Below, piece after piece: positions 52,136 to 60,000 of a stretch of DNA of 60,000 bases. The stretch spans positions 11,893,904-11,953,903 of the forward strand of contig CM022672.1 in NCBI GenBank assembly GCA_012295275.1, in the 5' to 3' direction. The notes under the pieces were generated by a model, which ran no database searches, was not told the DNA's origin, and saw only the letters and a list, made by a program, of their open reading frames with translations. Numbering within the stretch: position 1 is the stretch's first letter; each line of letters opens with the position of its first letter. This stretch comes from Chrysomallon squamiferum (taxonomy: Eukaryota; Mollusca; Gastropoda; Neomphalida; Peltospiridae). Position numbers and translations under genes: made by a program.

Positions 52136-52490
52136 AGATGAAAAAAATAGCAGTATAAATGTTGATCTGTTGTAAATTTCTTGCTCATTGTTGGATCTAC
52201 ATTTACCTGTCTGTTGGTGAACAACAGATTAGATTTTATTGGACAGACACAAACAGCCATACCCTAACAAAAAATAAATAAAAGTATACCTTTAAGAGAA
52301 GATGAAAATAAACCAACACGATAACTCAGTTATTTATTTCAAATTGACTTTATATCTGATGAATATTCATGGTTAACTTGGTTCTGAATGAAAAAGAAAA
52401 ATAACAAATAAAAATTTAAAAATTTTTAAAATAATTACTGCCCATTAATTTAATTTGGAATTGGTTTTAATGGATATACCTAATTATTTG
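52136..52490. other. AT-rich interval, nothing recognised
   Basis: Ordinary sequence. Confidence 0.4.
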
Positions 52491-52492
52491 AA

Positions 52493-52527
52493 TTTTTTTT
52501 TTTTTTTTTTTTTAGATTTTTACTTAA

Positions 52528-52561
<34 letters not shown>

Positions 52562-52601
52562 TTCAGTTTAAACTTTATACTGTATATTTTATTACTTTAT
52601 A

Positions 52602-52640
<39 letters not shown>
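52493..52640. repeat. Poly-T / (AT)n / poly-T / (AT)n cluster
   Basis: T22 (52493-52515), (AT)n to 52544, T20 (52545-52563), then AT about 17 units (52607-52640). Confidence 0.95.
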
Positions 52641-52642
<2 letters not shown>

Positions 52643-52654
52643 AAGGAAAACCAG

Positions 52655-52775
52655 TATTTATGCCCACCTCTGTATGACAACCACCTGTCTAAGATGGACA
52701 TCTTGATGATTCTCTCAGAAGACATTTTAACACTGTGTAAACCATTTCTTTAAAGACCCTGGATTTTATTTATTT
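52655..52775. repeat. CCACCTGTCTAAGATGGACA-type dispersed repeat remnant
   Basis: TATGCCCACCTCTGTATGAC, AACCACCTGTCTAAGATGGA and CATTTCTTTAAAGACCCTGG together resemble a family with the alternating words CCACCTGTCTATAAAGAC and CTAARRTGGACA that I remember from several invertebrate genomes. Assignment is from memory and the copy is short. Confidence 0.35.
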
Positions 52776-52925
52776 CTTCTACTTCTTCTTCTTCATCTTC
52801 TTTTTTTTTTTTCCCCATCTTTTAAATATCATACATATTCATGTTTTCAAACACAGACACACACACATTAAGCTGGCAATATGTGATCCCATACAAAAAG
52901 GAGGATGACATGTATTAACAACTAA
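52776..52925. repeat. TTC-rich and CA patches
   Basis: TTCTTCTTCTTC with T-run (52778-52813) and a short (AC)n (52853-52867). Confidence 0.6.
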
Positions 52926-52929
52926 CACA

Positions 52930-53145
52930 AGTTTATACTAATTTTAGTATCTGTGAATCCCGCAGTAAAAGGAAATGGTGCCCACGGGATGAACCCTGTT
53001 GCCAATAGCGATGTAACATGTGGACATAATATTCCGATTGTCTGGTGATGTGAAACCAGGAAGACAGGACATAAACATTTTACGTTCTGGTGATGTATGG
53101 TTGAATTGCTTCTGTAAGTAAGTTTGTGTGGACATTAGCAAACAG
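52930..53145. other. Unique block, possible conserved element
   Basis: Complex sequence (GAATCCCGCAGTAAAAGG near 52957, GCCCACGGGATGAACCC near 52980). TTCTGGTGATGTATGG (53085) and GTCTGGTGATGTGAAACC (53040) share a word 45 bp apart. A 65-codon minus-strand frame has no recognised domain. Confidence 0.3.
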
Positions 53146-53214
53146 CAAGAATAAAACTGGTAATAATAATTAGACTGATGTCTGTGTTTGTGGTGTGTGT
53201 TTTTTTTTTAATTA

Positions 53215-54260
53215 TTTATTGAATAATAATAATTTTAGAAAAAGAAATTTGAAAATAAAATAATTGTTCGAAAAAGTGATAAGAAATAATATAAAAGAAC
53301 AAAATCAAATATAAAGTATGTAGTAAAAATAAAAATGGTAATGATTAGCCTGTTATGTACTGTTTGTTATGTAATAATAATTTTAGAAAATGAAATTTGA
53401 AATTATTTAATTATTTTAAAAAATAATATAAAAGATAAATATTGAAAATAGAAAGAAACTGAAGAATAAAAATGAAGACTATAAAAATGATTTAAAAAAA
53501 AACAATAATGTGAGAAAAATATTAACTAAAATTAAAATAATAAAAATGAAATAAAATTAAAATGAGAAGAAAATAAAGTTTAAAATAAAAGTAATAATAA
53601 ATAAAAAATATCTGAAAAAAATTAAAATAAATAAAAACCTTTTCTTATTTTTTTTTTAAAGTAAAATGGGAACTCACTAAATCTCAAAATAAAAATAAAA
53701 CAAGAATAAAAACAAAATTAAATTTAAAAATATACTAATAAAAATAAAACAAATAAAGAAAGAAAACAAATTTAAATTAAATTTAAATCTAAGGAAACAA
53801 ATAAAGTAAAAATAAATAAAAACTTAAATATATAAATAAAAAATTAATTAAACATTAAAAAAAAAAAAAACCTCATAAAAATAAATCAAATCTAATAAAA
53901 ACAAAAACATCAAAATAAAAATAACCAAAAATTAAAATCAATAAACAAAATTAAAATCTAAAATAAGGGAACTTTATTAAAGTGAATGCAAGATAATAAA
54001 AATGATATAAAATGCAGAAAGAAAATTTAAATTAAAAATGACAATAAAATAAATCTGAAACTAAAAAAAAAAAAATAATAATAATAATAATTTAAAAAAA
54101 AAATAAATAAAAAATAAAAATAAATTAAAAACATTGAAATAAATATAAAATTTAAAAAAAAAAAAAACATTTTAAATATTGGACACCACCTTTTTGTCTC
54201 ATAAAGGTAGATCATATTAAAAATATTTAAAAAAAAAAGAAAAAAAAAGAAAACACAAAC
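53215..54260. repeat. A-rich strand-asymmetric low-complexity kilobase
   Basis: The + strand is dominated by AAATAAAA/TAAAA words with very little C or G. At its left end a 149-bp diverged duplication is visible: ATAATAATTTTAGAAAA near 53223 and 53373, followed by GAAATTTGAAA and AATAATATAAAAGA in both. The remainder looks like degenerate (TAAAA)n with occasional ATTAAATTTAAA. Confidence 0.6.
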
Positions 54261-55155
54261 TGATCAGCTCACTGTTTCACCCACACTGAATTCTCATCAC
54301 CAAGATGGCTGACCATCTGGAAAAACTGAACAAACAAGAACAACAGATAATAAAAAAAAAAAAAAATAAATTATGCTGTAACAAAATAAACACATAATAA
54401 ATATGTCAACAGAATATTTTAAATTCTCAACTTTTTATCATATAGGGCATTTTTTTTTTTTTTTTTTTCCTTCTTCTTCCAGACTGGATTATACATCTGT
54501 TTTTTTGCTATTCCTGATGCTAAAAGATTTGGACACAATAACACAAAGAATAGAGCTTAGCAGTAAAGCTAATTATCTTCAGCCAAAGAGATGGTTTTGT
54601 TTCAAAGAAAGATAGTGCACGCACAAAAATACTGCAACACCCACAGACAGCCTGCATTATCAGACTTTATCAAAAAATAAATAATTTCTTTTCAAAGTAG
54701 AACCAAAAAAAAAGAAAGAAAGAAATAGAAATCACAAATTCTGCATCACTTGTAACATAAATTAAACAAACATTTTCGAGACAAAAACCAAACAATCTGC
54801 AATTGTTGGCAACAGAAAAAATAAATAAGTAAATTTCTAAAATTGAAACAGAATTATTGCGTGTGGTTTTTTTTACAGCTGTTCTTGTTGTTGTTGTTAT
54901 TTTTTTTTTGCTTCATGTTTGTCAGCTTAATGATGTGAGAAAAAAAAAATCTATCTTGAAATATATGTTTTTGATTATAATTTATGTTATGAGAAAATAT
55001 GTACAAGAAAAAAAATGTAAAATGAACATTATTTCAGTTGTTGTTCTGTTGTATGTTTTTCATATCAGAATTAATCTGAATGGTATAGACACTAATAACA
55101 TGTGTGTTTGTATGTGTATTAATGCAAGATAGAAAGACAGACAGAAGCAGAGACA
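54261..55155. other. AT-rich interval, nothing recognised
   Basis: A complex patch at 54262-54320 (GCTCACTGTTTCACCCAC, ACCAAGATGGCTGACCATC) sits among A- and T-runs (poly-T 54451-54468). Short frames have no domain. Confidence 0.35.
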
Positions 55156-55159
55156 GACA

Positions 55160-55300
55160 CACAAGATTTTACAAGACTCGGCCATTTGTCTATGCCTGCA
55201 TTATATCTAACAGTACAGAGAGGCAGACGCAAAGTCTTCACATTTAGCAGTGTCACTTCTGAGTGTGACAACCCTCAATCAAACACAGCCATAAACCAGA
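55160..55300. other. Unique patch, unassigned
   Basis: Moderately complex sequence (GACTCGGCCATTTGTC near 55175, GTGTCACTTCTGAGTGTGAC near 55249, an imperfect palindrome). Confidence 0.25.
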
Positions 55301-55439
55301 CTTTTCTTTTCTTAAAACATTTTTTTTTTTTTAAAAAGGTCTGTATGCCCTGTTCATTATTTAAATTTCTGCATGTACTAACACATGTATTTCAAGTACA
55401 TAAACAAAGAAAAAATGTTTTGTGATTATATATATTCAG

Positions 55440-55601
55440 TATGGATTAACAATGGATAACAATTTAATTTACTAAACTACTGTGAACCATAAATACAGGT
55501 TATTAATTTACCTGTAGTCATGAATATATTTAAATGAAAATTATTTTTTTTTTTTTTTAAAACGATGGATAATTTCAACTTGTGAAACTGCAGTAAAAAC
55601 T

Positions 55602-55632
<31 letters not shown>

Positions 55633-56010
55633 TTACATACATGCACACATGCATTGCATATATATTAACTAATATACATAATAAAGTTTAAAACTGTGGA
55701 TAATTTCACTGTCATGTTAAATTACATATACTATCTCAATGTTAATATACATCAGCATATATAATAATGTTTATACCAGTGGGTAATTTGTTCATTTGAA
55801 ATTTATATAAAGACATACATAAACTATATCTATAGTATTTTAAAACCATGGATAGTTTTATCGTGTGAAATTCATATAAAAACATACACACATACAGATG
55901 TGCATACATACACACATACACACATGTATGTACACACACAACAGACATACATATAAAATGTTTAAAAGCATGGCTAACTTCATCGAGTAAACCTGCAACA
56001 CAAGTTTACC
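55440..56010. repeat. Degenerate tandem array (70-131 bp) with embedded microsatellites
   Basis: TTTAAAACNATGGATAATTTCA or close forms recur at about 55559, 55690, 55771, 55841 and 55961, with a likely earlier unit near 55450. Each is followed by a TGTGAAATT-type word and ATATAAAAACATAC. At that end point microsatellites expand: (AT)n plus (AC)n at 55600-55632 in the first, CATACACA at 55880-55950 in the fourth. Confidence 0.65.
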
Positions 56011-56014
56011 TACA

Positions 56015-56460
56015 CTGTTAAGAATAAACATGAGCTGTATTTCAGTTTATCTAAAAATCAATAAGTCAGTGCTAAATCAAGCTGAATTCAGACTGTCTGG
56101 AAAACAAAATAAAAAATAAATAAAAATCCTCTCTCACTAAATCTCTTTGTCACAATTAATAATCATCTTTATCTTAAAGTGCAGAAAGCTTATTATCTTT
56201 AGAGAGTTAGAAAAACATACTCAGTTTCAAGAGATATATATTTTTTGTTGTTTTATTTATTTATTTTTAATTTTATTTTTCTTCCAGTTCATTATGATTA
56301 TTATTATTTTTTATTATTATTGTTTTTATCATAAAAAACTTCCATTTGATACATTAACTTCTATCTCAAACTAATTCTTCTTTTAATGAAAGAAAAAAGT
56401 TGTATTTGATAATGTGCTCTCCACATTTCAAATCAATAGTAATATTCCCAAATAAAAACA
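56015..56460. other. AT-rich interval, nothing recognised
   Basis: T-rich runs near 56240-56280 and TTATTATT near 56298-56325. Confidence 0.4.
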
Positions 56461-56467
56461 AACAAGG

Positions 56468-56585
56468 AGAATAGTATAATTCCAAGGCTACTGCATGTGG
56501 GTTATCCATTTCAAATTAGCAGAAAGCGATATTTATTGGCACCTTCCTACTGAATGAAAAGCAGAAACCATGGGCATTGAAAAAT
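56468..56585 (-). mobile_element. SINE central-domain fragment
   Basis: On the minus strand: ATGCCCATGGTTTCTGCTTT, TTCATTCAGTAGGAAGGTGC, CAATAAATATCGCTTTCTGC, TAATTTGAAATGGATAACCC and ACATGCAGTAGCC match CCGTGGTATGTGCTATCC, CTGTCTGTGGGATGGTGC, ATATAAAAGATCCCTTGCTGC, TAATCGAAAAGAGTAGCCC and ATGAAGTGGC. Both ends are eroded. Confidence 0.6.
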
Positions 56586-56589
56586 AGGT

Positions 56590-57180
56590 TTCTCTGAATC
56601 AGAGACAATTTTGTGTGATGGAAATATAAAACTATAAAATCATTGCCAATTTACAATGACAGTCTGTGAAAGAAAAAAAAACCCCACAAAATCCCCCATA
56701 CGTCATGCCTGATACAAATTAAATGATTTAAATTTCTGAATAGAACCAGATAATATTTAGATACATCACATAGGTAGTGACAGCAGTAGCTGAAAACAAT
56801 TAGCCCTGTTGAATATACTAAACAATCTGCATACTGATGTTGCCTCTCACCAGGATGCATAAGCTTCCATCGGCCATTTTGCTACATTTACAAGTCAAAA
56901 GTATTCACTAAATTTGAAATAAATTGAATTCTGCAGCCACAGACTGTTGTTAATCATGTAATATACTTTGTGATATAGAGAGCTTTGCTATATTAAACTG
57001 GACATACATGAAAATGCATAAGTCTGTTATCTGCATAATTTTAACATCTAATGTAATAGTTGAATGTTTGTTGTGCAACCATTAATTGAATAGGTGGCCA
57101 TTATAAACACATATAAATGTAAACTGAATTTCAGTGAAGATTGCATTAAACTGTTGAATGATTTTGTGTGTGATGTGTGT
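56590..57180. other. Unique interval, nothing recognised
   Basis: Ordinary sequence; patch 56810-56885 (GATGTTGCCTCTCACCAGG, CATCGGCCATTTTGC) is more complex. Confidence 0.35.
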
Positions 57181-57183
57181 ATG

Positions 57184-57186
<3 letters not shown>

Positions 57187-57266
<80 letters not shown>

Positions 57267-57272
57267 TTTTTC
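57187..57272. repeat. (CT)n(AT)n(T)n compound microsatellite
   Basis: CT about 25 units (57187-57235), AT about 11 units, then T16. Confidence 0.95.
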
Positions 57273-57274
57273 CA

Positions 57275-58530
57275 TTGCTTGAAAAAAAACCTTCAAAGAA
57301 TTTATATTTAAAAAGAGACTGAATTTTTCATCTATTAATAGAGATGCATTAAAAGCATTCTTTGTCTTTTACTACTGCATTTCCTCAAATATTAAAATCC
57401 TGTATTGAACCATTTATTATTTAATTATCTGGTCAATTAAATTTTGTTTTAAAAAAAAACACAAAAAAACTTACATTCTTATACAGACATAAGCACAATT
57501 AAGCTCTTTTTGGAAAATTAACTATTTATTAATAAAGAGCATACATAAAGGTCAACATACATCAGCAGATAAAATAGCTTAGATGCAAAACAAACTGGAA
57601 TTCATAAACTTTTGAAATTAACAGATGAAATTTCAGAACTGTTAAATGTCAGCACACCTGAAGATCTGTCAAATTATAAGACTATCTTTTTTAAATGTCA
57701 GCCTAAACTTACTGTAATTTTAACCTCCTCGCTATCAAATCTGTTAACAACTGAATAGTGAACTACGGTAAAAGTAGATGACACTGCAGCACTGAACCAA
57801 TCTGATGAAAATACAAAATGTTACACTGTGGATTCTGTTTCAGAACTCTTGAAAATTCAGAAATACTTTTTTAATTAATTAGTAAACTATTAAATATAGT
57901 TACTAATATATTATTTTTAACTGTTTATTTTATCATTTATATTTTAAACCTGAATTCAGAAATCAGACAAATTCAGAAATCAGGACCACATCTGGTTCCA
58001 AGTTTACTGGATAAAATGTTCATTATCCATATACAGAGCTCACATTACAATGAATGGTCAAACAGACATTACTGGTACAAGGCAAGTCAAAACCATTACT
58101 TCTGTACTGATGACTAAAGGTACTCAACACATTAAATGACACTGCTGTAATTATATCATGTTATAAAATCTATGTCTTTTTCAAATGTCAAACTGAACTG
58201 AATTCAATTTTAGTTTTTATACATATCTTGGGTTACAGAGTCTTTAGACAACATTCATTAAAATGTTTTATTTTAGTCAAAAAATGACAGACATAAAATT
58301 AATGAAAATCAAAGCTCTTAATGAAAGATGTATAATGATTTTTCAAGCAGAAAAACCCCCAAAAACTAAATAAAAAAAAAAAATGTTCAAAAATTTGATT
58401 TTAAATTTCTTCAGAAGAACAAACAACAGAGGCTTGATTTTATCTATTTGTTTTCTTTAGGTCTATAAATTTGATTTTATATATTTTTTTAAATATATTT
58501 AGTGTCTGTGTTTTTTTTTTTTTTTTTTTT
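57275..58530. other. AT-rich interval with a few diverged repeat words
   Basis: TTTCAGAACTGTTAAATGTCAG (parts: TTTCAGAACTGTTAAATG near 57630, TTTCAGAACTCTTGAAAATT near 57839) and AATTCAGAAATCAG twice (57953 and 57969) hint at very old tandem structure. No gene recognised. Poly-T at 58511-58535. Confidence 0.35.
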
Positions 58531-58945
58531 TTTTTAGATGGCACCTTTAATCTGTGTCTAGACATCCACTTCAAAAACTGAAACGGTGTCACGACATTCT
58601 TGAATGACAATTTTGCAGAAATACTTTTGACAACTAACACTTCTTTGAAACCCATTTTTACCAAGCATCAAAATGCCAAGGTCAAATTAACTTGAATAAA
58701 TGTTGTGTTTTTCTCACTTGCATTATCAGTCATCAGATGGCACCTAAAAATAAAATGTGACTAAAAACTTCTTCAAAAAAAGTGGTGAATTCACTGTTTT
58801 AAAACTTGCTGAATTATTATGCATTTCAGAAACGTTTTTCCATTCTGAACAGTTTAATTATATTCAATTTGAATAAATGTTGTTTTGTTCCCCCACTTGC
58901 ATTCTTATCTTTTATTAAAAAATAAAATGTACAGTAAAATTTCAA
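58531..58945. repeat. Diverged duplication, period about 177-199 bp
   Basis: AGATGGCACCT occurs at 58536 and 58735. TTGAATAAATGTTGTGTTTT (58692) and TTGAATAAATGTTGTTTTGT (58869) are each followed by a CACTTGCATTATC or CACTTGCATTCTTATC word and AAAATAAAATGT. Spacing suggests two and a half units. Confidence 0.65.
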
Positions 58946-58984
58946 AAATAAAAATAATAATGTATATTGTTTTAAAGATTAAAT

Positions 58985-59785
58985 AAATTATGTAACCCTC
59001 TGAACCACTTTACTGAACATGTTATTATATTCATTAGCAAATAAAACTAACAATCTAACCACTGAACCACCATTCAACTCATGTTATTATATTCATTTTA
59101 AAACAACAACAATATTTGAACCATATAAATATATTCATTACAAGATAAAATTAACAATCTAACCCTTGAACCACTCTCAACATGTTATTATATTCATTAC
59201 AAGATAAAACTAACAATCTAACCACTGAACCACCCTCAACATGTTATTATATTCATTACAAGATAACACTAACAATCTAACCAATGAACCACTCTCAACA
59301 TGTTATTATATTAATAACAATCTAACCAATGAACCACCCTGAACATGTTATTATATTCACTCTGAACATATTATATTCATTACAACACTAACAAGCTAAC
59401 CACTCTGAAAATATTATATTCATTACAACACTAACAAGCTAACCACCCTGAACATATTATATTCATTACAACACTAACAAGCTAACCACCCTGAACATAT
59501 TATATTCATTACAACACTAACAAGCTAACCACCCTGAACATATTATATTCATTACAACACTAACAAGCTAACCACCCTGAACATATTATATTCATTACAA
59601 CACTAACAAGCTAACCACCCTGAACATATTACATTCATTACAACACTAACAAGCTAACCACCCTGAACATGTTATATTCATTACAACACTAACAAGCTAA
59701 CCACCCTGAACATGTTATATTCATTACAACACTAACAAGCTAACCACCCTGAACATGTTATTATATTCATTACAAGACAGATCTG
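58985..59785. repeat. Two-stage minisatellite: about 59-bp units grading into 43-bp units
   Basis: Left units (58990-59340, about 59 bp) read ACATGTTATTATATTCATTA, CAAGATAAAACTAACAATCT, AACCACTGAACCACCCTCA. Right units (59370-59750, 43 bp, about nine copies, nearly identical) read GAACATATTATATTCATTAC, AACACTAACAAGCTAACCAC, CCT. The shorter unit lacks 8 bp (ACTGAACC) between two ACC repeats, plus smaller losses. On the minus strand each long unit carries TGGTTCAGTGG, a perfect pol III A-box; the short unit has lost it. Confidence 0.9.
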
Positions 59786-60000
59786 AGAAATCAGTTTTGA
59801 TGACTCAAGGTGAGTCTTCCAACAAAGAACCATCACAGTCATCTTTACAAGATCACAACACTGTGAAGACAATCTTCTGATAAAAGAACCCCGCAGAACA
59901 CTTACATATGATAAATTATATCCTGTGAAAAAGCAATAACCTAACACAAAAGCCTTTATATCTTCTTCTTAATTCATTTTCTTTACTTTTTAAAGAAATT
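59786..60000. other. Unique sequence, nothing recognised
   Basis: Moderately complex (GATGACTCAAGGTGAGTC near 59800, a palindromic GACTCAAGGTGAGTC with an AP-1-like TGACTCA). The window ends here. Confidence 0.3.

Noticed and set aside
1-60000. CRISPR array or bacterial operon
   Set aside because: The regular repeats (for example at 13.3 and 59.4 kb) are contiguous tandem units without unique spacers, and nothing in the window resembles prokaryotic gene organisation.

Overview
The window looks like AT-rich, non-coding DNA from a metazoan nuclear genome, most likely a mollusc. The sequence is dominated by microsatellites (CA, GA, AAT, ATC, TAG), homopolymer tracts and degenerate tandem arrays. 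The mollusc call rests on about nine to eleven diverged copies of a tRNA-derived SINE. Its central domain reads ...TATTTCCCATTCCAGCC / CTGGTNTATCAAAGGCYGTGG / CTGTCTGTGGGAAGGTG / CATATAAAAGATNCC / TTGCTGCTAAT / GTGGCGACAGCGGGTTTCC, a signature I remember from bivalve and gastropod genomes. That comparison is from memory; no database was searched, and the species cannot be named.

I find no protein-coding gene, rRNA or intact tRNA that I can support. Every long open frame is a simple repeat read as protein, a SINE-derived frame, or a short frame in unique sequence with no recognisable domain. The window therefore reads as a gene desert or the inside of a very long intron.

Layout. 0-9 kb: degenerate arrays (1.4-2.5 kb, 2.8-3.2 kb, 6.9-8.15 kb with a unit near 145 bp) between short unique blocks, plus two SINE pieces. 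8.7-12.4 kb: a SINE cluster in which the central SINE module has been tandemly multiplied. 13.2-14.4 kb: a minisatellite with alternating unit lengths, then a unique block and an AC array. 15-21 kb: AAT and GA/GACA satellites (the latter about 780 bp), a three-unit array near 155 bp, a perfect RFX X-box and a near full-length SINE. 21-35 kb: unique blocks, an array at 26.4-27.1 kb, a CTCTGAAA minisatellite at 28.3-28.7 kb, SINEs at 29.8 and 34.5 kb, and an inverted repeat at 35.1 kb. 35-50 kb: arrays, unique blocks at 36.8, 42.7, 45.4 and 46.3 kb, a six-unit array at 47.3-47.9 kb whose units each carry their own microsatellite, and a SINE with an internal duplication. 50-60 kb: one GC-rich island (50.64-50.94 kb), an A-rich strand-asymmetric kilobase (53.2-54.3 kb), more arrays, and a terminal minisatellite (58.99-59.78 kb) whose older units contain a pol III A-box.

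Most interesting themes: (1) SINE core modules converting into tandem repeats, seen at three separate loci; (2) microsatellites sitting at the same position in successive units of older degenerate arrays; (3) islands of higher-complexity, less AT-rich sequence carrying legible transcription-factor motifs (RFX, PBX/PREP, GATA, SOX/POU, Forkhead, posterior Hox, TCF/LEF), which are candidates for conserved regulatory elements.
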